A stretch of 19,931 bases of DNA from CAZAGT01 sp964484515 (GTDB lineage: Bacteria; Desulfobacterota; DSM-4660; Desulfatiglandales; HGW-15), in contig CAZAGT010000051.1 in NCBI GenBank assembly GCA_964484515.1, positions 1 through 19,931 on the forward strand. Reading direction: 5' to 3'. Position 1 is the first letter of the stretch. Each line of letters opens with the position of its first letter. A program made the position numbers and the translations under genes. The notes beneath the pieces were generated by a model. That model was not told the DNA's origin. It ran no database searches and saw only the letters and a list, made by a program, of their open reading frames with translations. Shown in pieces: positions 1-7,117 of this stretch.

Positions 1-1147
1 AGTAGAGGGTGGTCGTCTTGCCGCTACCGGTGGGACCGGTGACAAGGATCAGACCGTAGGGGCGATAGATGCAGCGTTTGAGGGCATCAAAGGTCTCGGG
101 GTCAAATCCCAACTTGGTCAAGTCGACATTGAGGGCGCTCTGATCAAGGATCCGCATGACAACCCCCTCTCCAAAAAGGGTGGGCAACGTGGAGACCCTG
201 AAATCGACGACCTTCCTTTTGCCGATGCGCATCTTGATCCGCCCGTCCTGCGGGACCCGTCGTTCTGAAATATCCAGCCCCGATAGGATCTTGATCCTTG
301 AGATAAGACCGTTCTTGATGCTGAGGGGCAAGTTCATCGATTTGAAAAGGGAGCCGTCCACACGGTATCGCACCTGGAGCGATTTCTCAAAGGGCTCGAT
401 GTGGATATCGCTGACCCCGTCGTTGACGGCCTTGATCATGATCCCGTTGACCAACTTGATGATCGGCGCATCACCGGCCGAGAACTCGTCTCCGTCCTGA
501 TCGTCATCCGGGGATTCAAGCTCCATATCGCCAGCGGCCTCAGAGACCAAAGATCCGAAGTCCTCGACCTGGGTTACGGGCTCCTCTTCCCCTTCCTCTT
601 CAACCTTGTCAAAGAAGCTATTGTACTCCTCCTCACTAATGTTGTAATGTTTTTTGTACGCATTGATGATGTCGCTTTCGGTGGAAACGAATACCATCAG
701 GCCCATCCGGACCTCACCCTGCAGCTCTTCTACGGCAGTGGTGTCGGTCGGTTCGGCCATGGATACCTCGAGGGTCTTATCCTTGGTTCTCAAGGGAAAG
801 GCCAAGTGCTTCTTTGCCACGTCATAGGGGAGGAGCTTGAGGGCCGCTGGGTCCGGGGTCATCTTGGATATGATAACGGCGGGGTAGTTGTGGATTCGGC
901 TCAGGGCGTTGACGATGGTCTCTTCGTCAATATACCCTAACTTGATGAGGATGCTGCCGAGTCGGCCCTGGTTCTTCCTTTGATAATTCAGGGCCTCCTG
1001 GAGCTGACCGCTCGTAATGTAACCCTCTTTACAGAGTATTTCGCCGATCCGAACCTTGCCCTTACCCGACTGATCCTTGACGGTGGCGCTCAGACTCGAC
1101 TTCTTGGACGAAACGGAACGGAGATGTGATGCGTTTTCCTTTGGCAT
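1..1147 (-). CDS. pilB: PilB, type IV pilus assembly ATPase with MshEN N-domain (partial, 3' end outside window)
   Basis: This is the hexameric cytoplasmic motor ATPase that powers pilus extension. 382 residues are visible from an ATG at 1147, the only plausible start because an in-frame TGA lies just upstream with no other start codon between. Residues 33-85 form a textbook MshEN c-di-GMP-binding pair: two 24-residue motifs, starting RIGEIL and RLGSIL, separated by five residues. An acidic linker at about 150-190 leads into the PilB core. Recognisable there are SDIHIEP, an SRIKILSGLDISERR stretch, PQDGRIK, and Walker A GPTGSGKT at about 371-378, almost at the window edge. The Walker B, Asp/His boxes and zinc-binding region lie outside the window. 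The YcgR-like gene at 1260-2030 is upstream on the same strand with a 112-nt gap. GspE is the main alternative, but the core motifs and MshEN domain favour PilB. Confidence 0.9.
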   Translation of the reverse strand, partial: MPKENASHLRSVSSKKSSLSATVKDQSGKGKVRIGEILCKEGYITSGQLQEALNYQRKNQGRLGSILIKLGYIDEETIVNALSRIHNYPAVIISKMTPDPAALKLLPYDVAKKHLAFPLRTKDKTLEVSMAEPTDTTAVEELQGEVRMGLMVFVSTESDIINAYKKHYNISEEEYNSFFDKVEEEGEEEPVTQVEDFGSLVSEAAGDMELESPDDDQDGDEFSAGDAPIIKLVNGIMIKAVNDGVSDIHIEPFEKSLQVRYRVDGSLFKSMNLPLSIKNGLISRIKILSGLDISERRVPQDGRIKMRIGKRKVVDFRVSTLPTLFGEGVVMRILDQSALNVDLTKLGFDPETFDALKRCIYRPYGLILVTGPTGSGKTTTLY

Positions 1148-1259
1148 AGGTTCGCTTACGGCCTCATGAACATCGGTATCGTTTATCGATTCAAGAAAAG
1201 GGCTCTGTCAGATTCCGCGGCCATTTCTTGGTAAAGGGTCCGAGCGGATGATGCCGGCC

Positions 1260-2030
1260 TCACACGATTGAAGGCCCCTTTTCAGACATCTTCGAAGCCC
1301 TTGGACGGGAGAAACCGGGTGGCTGCATAAATTCGTCCTCTTCTGCTCGGATCTCCAGGTCGAGGATATGACTCCCCTGATGAAAACCGTCCTCCACTTT
1401 CCATTTATATCTAACCATACCCTCGAGGACCAGAAGCCCTGATTCACCGTAAAGGGTAATTTCGGGAATTTGTTCGCCCCGCTCAAGGAGGGTCACGAGG
1501 TCGTCTTCCTCCGGGCTCACCAGCAGACCGAGCCCGCATGCGGACCAACTTATGACAGGCAATTCGTAGATTCGAGGCCCACGGGATTCGTCGGTAATCT
1601 GCAATACGGCCGAGAACGGCCTCCACTCGCCATCGTCGAATCGATTGGTCCCGTCTCCCTCCTGCAAGGCGACCGATTCAGGGAAATCCAGGGTGAGACC
1701 ATCATGAGGATAAGGACTGCTGATCCCTTGATAATGGGTGCGGAATCGCCCCCCATAGGCGTGGATTCCGAATCGGATGTCGACCTCGGGGAAGTCTTGG
1801 ATAAGGTCGTCACCCTGTTTGGGGGTAAGATCCTCGATGAGTAGCCTCAGGCTGCCGCCTGGCCCGTCGGACGGCCTTTGGGGCTCAAGCGCCGGCAAAA
1901 TCGCCAAAAGCTTGGAAGAGCAGGGGAGCCCGACGCGGCGGATATGCACCACGAGATCTGCCCGTTCCGAGATCAGCGCCTCCATGATCCCTTCAATATC
2001 TTCCGGTTCTTGAATCTGAAACCAACCCAT
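1260..2030 (-). CDS. YcgR-like two-domain protein with degenerate PilZ domain
   Basis: This 256-residue soluble protein has no signal peptide or membrane segment. Residues about 10-120 resemble the YcgR N-terminal beta domain, including a VDIRF-type strand followed by FRTHYQG and a proline-containing exit near LDFPESV. Residues about 125-230 resemble a PilZ barrel, with a PilZ-like strand ISWSACGLGLL. Both c-di-GMP motifs are altered. Where RxxxR is expected, between FPESV and the barrel, there is only an EGDGTNRFDDGEW stretch. The [DN]xSxxG motif reads S161-W-S-A-C-G166. In known families such changes usually abolish ligand binding, so this is probably a structural or partner-binding PilZ protein. 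An AAGG-type ribosome site lies about 7 nt before the ATG. The gene precedes pilB on the same strand, which suggests a role in pilus or surface motility control. The family call rests on reading by eye. Confidence 0.55.
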   Translation of the reverse strand: MGWFQIQEPEDIEGIMEALISERADLVVHIRRVGLPCSSKLLAILPALEPQRPSDGPGGSLRLLIEDLTPKQGDDLIQDFPEVDIRFGIHAYGGRFRTHYQGISSPYPHDGLTLDFPESVALQEGDGTNRFDDGEWRPFSAVLQITDESRGPRIYELPVISWSACGLGLLVSPEEDDLVTLLERGEQIPEITLYGESGLLVLEGMVRYKWKVEDGFHQGSHILDLEIRAEEDEFMQPPGFSRPRASKMSEKGPSIV

Positions 2031-2375
2031 TCATAGCCTTTGGGGGGATAAGCTCATCGAAATTTTGATATCCTTATCATCGGTAGTTCGATGCCATTCC
2101 TTGAGCTCAAAAGCGTGACTTTTCGCATTTTCATGGCGCCCCCGCACCTGGTCTTCAGACGCGATTTCTGATATTGTCTCGGGCACCTAACGACGTCGAT
2201 CGCGGGGCGCGTGCCTCCCGGCTGCCGCATGCGTTGCTGCGATTCCGGCCCTGAGGCCGAACGTCAAAACCGTTTACGGATCTGAGGTGATTCAAGAAGC
2301 GGCGCTTCCATGACCGGGCCTTGAGGTATCTGAGACCTCCTTTCAAGAAGCGTCAAAGAGGTGCTAGTCAGCGCC
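2031..2375. other. intergenic region with small palindromes and a short direct repeat
   Basis: No convincing coding sequence is present between the divergent YcgR-like and HD-domain genes; the short reading frames here have no family resemblance. The sequence TTCAAGAAGCG occurs at 2291-2301 and again at 2342-2352. The first copy is part of a near-palindrome, GAAGCG-g-CGCTTC, at 2295-2307. A weak CGGCC/GGCCG stem lies at 2246-2259. No clear sigma-70 promoter was recognised. Confidence 0.5.
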
Positions 2376-2513
2376 GCCTCTTGCCGCGGGGCGGCCACGT
2401 TGATCGACCGGGAAACCCCATGAAGTGAGTACATGAATTTGGCATTTTCAGATTTTCGTCGCCTGTTCGAATTAAGGCTTTAACGACCTCATTTCATGGA
2501 GTTTCCTTCGAGC
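2376..2513. repeat. dispersed intergenic repeat, copy A, with terminal inverted arms
   Basis: The segment 2391-2513 aligns without gaps, over 123 nt, to 8176-8298 at about 89 of 123 identities (hand count). The similarity extends leftwards to 2376 with one gap. Inside it, GGAAACCCCATGAAGT at 2411-2426 is matched by ATTTCATGGAGTTTCC at 2491-2506 as an inverted repeat, 14 of 16 positions pairing. The copy ends only 8 nt before the HD-domain gene start, so it forms the immediate leader of that gene. There is no coding potential. It resembles a small palindromic REP or MITE-type element but matches no named family that I recognise. Confidence 0.75.
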
Positions 2514-2521
2514 CATAGCCT

Positions 2522-3067
2522 ATGATTCCAACCACGGAAGAATGCCTGGACCTGATGGTGACGTATCAGATGAGGGCCAATATCAGGGCCCATTCCCTCG
2601 TGGTCGAGAGAGTCGCCCGTGTCATATCACGGGGACTTCGAGAGGCGGGGGTTCCCCTTTCGCTACGCAAGGTCGCAGCCGGCGCGTTGATGCATGATAT
2701 CGCCAAGACGGCATGCTTGGGTACGGGCGGTGATCACGCAGCCAAGGGGGCCGAGATATGCTCACGGCACCATTTTGAAGAGATTGCTGAAATCGTGGGG
2801 GAACACGTGCGATTACGAAACTACCAACCGAAGGGTCCGATTAGCGAGAAGGAAGTCGTGTACTATGCGGACAAGAGGGTTAATCATGATCGGATCGTCA
2901 GTTTAGACGAACGGCTCGATTACTTGCTGCAGCGCTATGGCCGGAACGAGGCTCGGCTTCGTCGCTTGATCGGAGACAACTTTGAATTGTGCAAAAAGGT
3001 GGAGAAGAAACTCTTCGCTCGGCTCAGCTTTCGCCCTGAGGACCTTATCGGGCAGGTAGGCGGCTAG
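2522..3067 (+). CDS. HD-domain (HDIG-type) metal-dependent phosphohydrolase
   Basis: This 181-residue soluble protein is essentially a single HD domain. The metal-ligand pattern is complete: H24 in the first helix (NIRAHS), H58-D59 (LMHDIAKT), H72, H95 (GEHVR) and D117 (YYADKRVNHD). A charged helical tail follows. Families with this architecture hydrolyse phosphate monoesters or diesters, often of nucleotides, but nothing here fixes the substrate. The length suits a stand-alone HDIG protein; related domains are also found fused to nucleotidyltransferase modules, and no partner domain is encoded here. The ATG at 2522 lacks a clear Shine-Dalgarno sequence and follows repeat copy A by 8 nt. The next in-frame ATG, at 2555, would still retain all metal ligands, so the start is uncertain. 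The gene stands alone and converges with the helicase gene downstream. Confidence 0.8.
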   Translation: MIPTTEECLDLMVTYQMRANIRAHSLVVERVARVISRGLREAGVPLSLRKVAAGALMHDIAKTACLGTGGDHAAKGAEICSRHHFEEIAEIVGEHVRLRNYQPKGPISEKEVVYYADKRVNHDRIVSLDERLDYLLQRYGRNEARLRRLIGDNFELCKKVEKKLFARLSFRPEDLIGQVGG

Positions 3068-3146
3068 GGTTTCCAACTAATCTAGGTCGGTCTGGTCTGG
3101 GAGGGCGCAATCGGAGCGAGATGAATCACCCACGATAAAGCGAACT

Positions 3147-4919
3147 TCACACCTCTCGAAAGCCCCAAAAAGGATACTCCAGCACGAATTCGGCAATCTT
3201 ACCGGGGTTGCTTTCGCGGCTCGCCACCAGCCAGAGGACCCCTTTTCGCTCATGGGTCGAGACCGTATCGAAGGGATCCCAATCCGGCAGGAAGACCATG
3301 GCATTATCGGCGCTATATTCGATGTCGCCCGATTCCTTGAAGCTCCCCAAATCCGGTTTCTTACTATATTGTCCGCGCTCGCCGCGTGATAGCTCAGAAA
3401 CGACTAGAAAAGAGACATCCTGTTCATCCCGGATGGCTTCCATATGGCGAAGCCATTCATCGATGCCGGTTCGTCTTTCAGACAGATTCTTGAAAGGCAG
3501 TTTATGAAGACTGTCCACGACGACAAGTGCAGCTCTCTGGCGCGTCTCGTGTTGCAGAAAATCGATCTGTCTCCGCATAAGCTCGGGATTCAGCTTCCTG
3601 TCCGTCACCACTCGAAAATGGGTCAATACCTCTCGAAACTGGTCGTAGGCGCGCTTCAAACGCCCTGATGTCTCAGGATCGAGCCCTTCCGCTCTCAGTT
3701 CCTCCTCCGGCAATCGACTCAAACGACAAAGGGTACGCGTGTAGATCTTTTGGCGACCGTTCTCGAAATCGTAGTAGATCACCGGGATCTTCCGCTTGGC
3801 CACTTCGGTTGATAGCTGCATCAGAAAACAGGATTTGCCCACCTTTGGTTGGCCACCCAGGATATTGATGCCGCGAATCCCCTTGAGGACGTGATCCATG
3901 CCCCTGAAGCCCGTAGCGAAACCCAGCAACTGCTTCCCCTTGTCCCTCTCTAATTGCTGGTAAAATGTCTGCTGTTCCCTCTCCGGGGAGGCAAAGGGTG
4001 AAAAAGATTTGGCCTTCCGCAGCAGGGTCTCGAAGGCCGACCGGAAGCCTTGACCTTTTGTCTCCGCAAGCTCCCAGAGTCTGAAACCGCGTCTTTCGCT
4101 GGCAGGCCAGGTCAGGACTCTGGCCTTGTAACCGAGCCGGGTGGCGAGCACACGAGCCGCGAGACCGGCCTCAGGTCGGTTGCTGGTGACGAGCAGGACG
4201 TCCCTGATGAATGCCAACCGCTCCGGAGGGATGGCCTCCAGGTCCGCCGACGTCGGAACGGCGATTCCCGGATAACCAAGTTCCCTGAGCGTAAGGAGGC
4301 TTTTTTCGTCGTCGGTTACAAAAAGGGCGCCGTCTTCGCAGCGCTCTATCTCCGGAAGATTGAAGATACGGGAATCGTCCGCGAAGGAAGCCTCGTCCCC
4401 ATGCCAGAAGCAATCCTCATCTGTCTGAGGGTTAACGCAATGAGCCGCGTAGCAGTTGCCGTTCTCCAAAAAATAGGGATAAACAAGGTAGCGCCCGTTG
4501 TAGCCGATCTGCATTTCGTCGATCACGGCCTTCGAGACACCCGATTTTTCAAAATGCCGGTATTGCTCGCCCCCCATGAGGGATCTGAATCTGGTTATCT
4601 CTTGATTGATGGGCCTCACGGGGTAAGCACTATCCCTGACATAGGTCTGGCGATCAGGGTCATACCCAGGCACGACGCGAGGATCGAGGCCCAGGAGCCT
4701 CCCGAAATGGGGAGCAAATCCCCCCGGCCGGCACCGGTTGAGGCATCTGAAATAGCCGAAAAAAGGGCTCTCAAGGTCAAGGGTGACGACCGTGGTCCCC
4801 GATTGCTCGCCGTCAGCTGATGAGCAGAATGGGCAGGGCGCCTTGATCAGATGCCCCTCCTGCGCGGCACCCCGGAGATGGGTCAGGTAGAAACTGACGA
4901 TATCATCATGATCCCGCAT
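3147..4919 (-). CDS. Twinkle/T7 gp4-like protein: zinc finger, degenerate TOPRIM, DnaB-type helicase
   Basis: This 590-residue protein has primase-helicase architecture. Residues 26-66 hold a zinc ribbon with C29, C32, C59 and C63. Residues about 120-275 match a primase core: an SGVSKAVIDEMQIGY segment, a PYF strand, then a TOPRIM-like fold. Residues about 330-590 are a RecA/DnaB helicase core with Walker A GGQPKVGKS (K362), a YDFEN segment at 383-387, Walker B ALVVVD (D469), and the DnaB-like SGDIEYSADNA segment. The TOPRIM acids appear replaced: the usual EGxxD reads D203-D-E-K-S207, and the usual DxDxAG reads N247-R-P-E-A-G252. It may therefore unwind DNA without making primers, as argued for animal Twinkle. 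No phage genes surround it. The ATG at 4919 gives a good N-terminus, but its ribosome site is weak. Alternatives are a RadA-like or KaiC-like ATPase; the SGDIE motif favours DnaB. Confidence 0.75.
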   Translation of the reverse strand: MRDHDDIVSFYLTHLRGAAQEGHLIKAPCPFCSSADGEQSGTTVVTLDLESPFFGYFRCLNRCRPGGFAPHFGRLLGLDPRVVPGYDPDRQTYVRDSAYPVRPINQEITRFRSLMGGEQYRHFEKSGVSKAVIDEMQIGYNGRYLVYPYFLENGNCYAAHCVNPQTDEDCFWHGDEASFADDSRIFNLPEIERCEDGALFVTDDEKSLLTLRELGYPGIAVPTSADLEAIPPERLAFIRDVLLVTSNRPEAGLAARVLATRLGYKARVLTWPASERRGFRLWELAETKGQGFRSAFETLLRKAKSFSPFASPEREQQTFYQQLERDKGKQLLGFATGFRGMDHVLKGIRGINILGGQPKVGKSCFLMQLSTEVAKRKIPVIYYDFENGRQKIYTRTLCRLSRLPEEELRAEGLDPETSGRLKRAYDQFREVLTHFRVVTDRKLNPELMRRQIDFLQHETRQRAALVVVDSLHKLPFKNLSERRTGIDEWLRHMEAIRDEQDVSFLVVSELSRGERGQYSKKPDLGSFKESGDIEYSADNAMVFLPDWDPFDTVSTHERKGVLWLVASRESNPGKIAEFVLEYPFWGFREV

Positions 4920-4990
4920 ATCCGTTTACTCTAAATCCAGAATCGGTCCTCAGGGCCCGAAACGCTACTCCATCGTCCGGATCCCTACTG

Positions 4991-5011
4991 CGCTGGAATG
5001 ACTGTCCAGCG
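4991..5011. promoter_or_regulatory. perfect 7-bp inverted repeat in the divergent intergenic region
   Basis: The arms CGCTGGA (4991-4997) and TCCAGCG (5005-5011) pair perfectly around a 7-nt loop. The site lies between the divergent helicase and dsbD genes, about 70 nt upstream of the helicase start. It could be an operator, an RNA hairpin in the helicase leader, or a fragment of a common intergenic palindrome. Nothing distinguishes these. Confidence 0.3.
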
Positions 5012-5092
5012 TCACGGGTATTTCGCTTACATGACGAATCTGCGCCGATGTGGGAGGCATCAAATACCTTGCCAAAGGCGGTCCCCCGTAAG

Positions 5093-5119
5093 TTGACATC
5101 GGATCGATTTGACTATAAT
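5093..5119 (+). promoter_or_regulatory. candidate sigma-70 promoter for dsbD
   Basis: A perfect TTGACA (5093-5098) and a perfect TATAAT (5114-5119) are present with a 15-bp spacer, shorter than the usual 17. The surrounding 30 nt is distinctly AT-rich in an otherwise GC-rich window. The dsbD start codon lies about 90 nt downstream, which leaves a leader of about 85 nt. An alternative -10, TATAAC at 5119-5124, would give a 20-bp spacer. Confidence 0.5.
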
Positions 5120-5210
5120 ATAACATATTTTTGCTCTTAAGGGTCTGAAAATAAACAAAAATCCATATCACTTACGGCCTCCGCCGACGCATAAGGCGAG
5201 GGAGGTGTCT

Positions 5211-7067
5211 ATGGATCTCAGGACACGAAACGGTCCCAGGAGAAAAGGGGTCGTGCCCAATGACAGGGGTTCTCGCAGAATGCGTGCCATCATGAAGGTG
5301 GCGGTCTGCCTCTTGTTCTGCTATGGGCTGTTGAACCCCCCCCTGAGCACCTGTCTCGCGGCGACCTCAACAGTGAAGGTGGACGTCGTGCACTCACAGG
5401 ATCACTATCCTGTCAACGGCACCTATCAGATCATCCTGAACTTCAACGTTGAGAACTCCTGGTATATTCATAGCACCCACGAAGAGGGAGGACTGATCCC
5501 CACTGTACTCACCTTCAAAGAAAAGCCGGGCCTCAAGGTGCTGATGATCCAATTCCCTCAGCCCCAGAGGGTAAAGTTTGAATACACGGATGAACCGGTC
5601 CAGGTCTTCTCGGGGGCGGTACCCGTGCGGGTTGTTTTCAGGGTTGGGCCGGAGGCGGCCGTAAAAGAACAGGTGCTGGAAGGAGAACTTTCCTATCAGG
5701 CTTGCTCCACCAGCTCGTGCCTTCCCCCCGAGGAGTTACCCGTTAAGCTGTCCCTCTCCATCGTGCCCCCCGGGACGCCGACACAGGCCCTAAACCAAGA
5801 GCTATTTCAGGCCGCGTCGCTCGAATCAACAGCTCCGGCCTTCCCGGGCACGAAGCCGGGCGCCGGTCTATGGCTGACGCTCTTGGGGATCTTCTTGGGA
5901 GGTCTAGCTCTCAACCTAACCCCCTGTATCTATCCTCTTATTCCCATCACCGTCTCTTACTTCGGCGGTCGGAGCCAAAAGTTCAGTGCCGATGTCTTGA
6001 TACACGGTGTCCTTTACATCTGCGGTCTTGCCGCTACGAATTCCGTCTTAGGCGTCTCTGCAGCCCTCTCGGGCGAGATGATCGGCACCGCGCTGCAGAA
6101 TCCGTTCGTGGTTGTGTTCATCGCGGGTCTCATGCTTGCCCTAGCGTTGAGCTTTTTCGGGTTCTGGGAATTTCGGCTGCCCGGTGGGCTCACCAAGGTG
6201 GCGTCCAAGAACTACGGCGGATTCTTTGGCACCTTCTTTATGGGCTTGACCCTCGGTATTGTTGCGGCACCGTGCCTCGGTCCATTTATCTTAGGCCTGC
6301 TGACTTACGTGGGCCAAAAGGGCGATCCCCTGCTTGGGTTACTCTATTTTTTCGTTCTCAGCATCGGAATGGGTTTGCCTCTGTCTGTATTGGCGATCTT
6401 CTCCGGGGCAATCCACAAGCTTCCCATGTCGGGAGACTGGATGATCTGGGTGCGAAAGCTCCTAGGATGGGTCTTGGTGGGCATGGCGGCCTATATGCTG
6501 CGATTCCTGATCCCCTACGATATGGGCGACGTGATGCTGATCGCCGGCGTGGCGGTGTTGGCGGGGATTCATCTCGGTTGGCTTGAAAAGACCGGCGGAG
6601 CCCTGCCGCGATTTGGGTATTTGAAGAAGGCCCTGGGCGTCATCCTGATCGGCCTTGGTATCAGTTATCCCTTGTACGCAAGCCAGGAGCGGGCGGGCAT
6701 ACGCTGGACCCCTTATGAGCCGGCGCTGATCGCGAGTGCTGTGCAGGAGAGGAAGCCTGTAATTCTGGATTTTTCGGCTGATTGGTGTATCCCTTGCAAG
6801 GAATTGGAACACCTCGTCTTCAAGGATCCGGAGATCGTCAAGCTTGCGCGGAGGGTTGTGGCCTTGCGTCTAGATCTCACTCAGGAGCAGGAGGAGCACG
6901 AGGAGATCCTGAAACAGTACGGGGTCAGGGGGGTACCGACGATCGTCTTCCTGAACCGCGATGGCGAAGAGCTGAAGGATTTGCGAATCGAGTCGTTTGT
7001 GGGAAAAGATGTGTTCTTGGCCAGGCTCAAAAATCTACTGGACAATGCGTCGGGCGGGCCGAAGTAG
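5211..7067 (+). CDS. dsbD: DsbD, thiol:disulfide interchange protein
   Basis: DsbD carries electrons from cytoplasmic thioredoxin across the inner membrane to periplasmic reductases. The start at ATG 5211 (618 residues) is chosen because GGAGG sits at 5201-5205, five nt away; the GTG at 5205 overlaps that site. A hydrophobic segment at about 29-50 follows a long basic N-terminus, so the signal peptide may really start from ATG 5280. All three redox pairs are present (numbered from 5211): C165 and C170 in the periplasmic alpha domain (YQACSTSSCLPPEE), C239 and C355 in the membrane domain (NLTPCIYP and APCLGP), and C526/C529 in the C-terminal thioredoxin domain (ADWCIPCKE) with cis-Pro at GVPT. 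About eight membrane helices span 220-490. Length and order are standard. It stands alone; fabH converges 50 nt downstream with no clear terminator between. Confidence 0.95.
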   Translation: MDLRTRNGPRRKGVVPNDRGSRRMRAIMKVAVCLLFCYGLLNPPLSTCLAATSTVKVDVVHSQDHYPVNGTYQIILNFNVENSWYIHSTHEEGGLIPTVLTFKEKPGLKVLMIQFPQPQRVKFEYTDEPVQVFSGAVPVRVVFRVGPEAAVKEQVLEGELSYQACSTSSCLPPEELPVKLSLSIVPPGTPTQALNQELFQAASLESTAPAFPGTKPGAGLWLTLLGIFLGGLALNLTPCIYPLIPITVSYFGGRSQKFSADVLIHGVLYICGLAATNSVLGVSAALSGEMIGTALQNPFVVVFIAGLMLALALSFFGFWEFRLPGGLTKVASKNYGGFFGTFFMGLTLGIVAAPCLGPFILGLLTYVGQKGDPLLGLLYFFVLSIGMGLPLSVLAIFSGAIHKLPMSGDWMIWVRKLLGWVLVGMAAYMLRFLIPYDMGDVMLIAGVAVLAGIHLGWLEKTGGALPRFGYLKKALGVILIGLGISYPLYASQERAGIRWTPYEPALIASAVQERKPVILDFSADWCIPCKELEHLVFKDPEIVKLARRVVALRLDLTQEQEEHEEILKQYGVRGVPTIVFLNRDGEELKDLRIESFVGKDVFLARLKNLLDNASGGPK

Positions 7068-7117
7068 ATCCCGTTCACTGGGAGCGCAGACACCCGTGCA
7101 GATGCAGAGCGGGCTGT

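Noticed and set aside
401..940. Plus-strand open frame of 179 codons
   Set aside because: It lies wholly opposite pilB, which has clear motifs, and its product shows no family features.
1470..1844. Plus-strand open frame opposite the YcgR-like gene
   Set aside because: No ribosome site or recognisable domain. The minus-strand gene explains the region.
2464..2477. TTCGAATTAAGG resembling a tRNA T-loop
   Set aside because: No acceptor, D or anticodon stems surround it. It is part of the dispersed repeat and recurs in copy B.
4050..4820. Plus-strand 256-codon open frame opposite the helicase gene
   Set aside because: The opposite strand encodes a motif-rich primase-helicase protein. This frame is an antisense by-product in GC-rich DNA.
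3147..4919. Prophage or plasmid remnant around the primase-helicase-like gene
   Set aside because: No integrase, structural, terminase or replication-initiator genes are nearby. The neighbours are ordinary chromosomal genes.
4965..5171. 68-codon minus-strand open frame in the helicase-dsbD intergenic region
   Set aside because: It crosses the likely promoter, has no ribosome site and no recognisable composition or motif.
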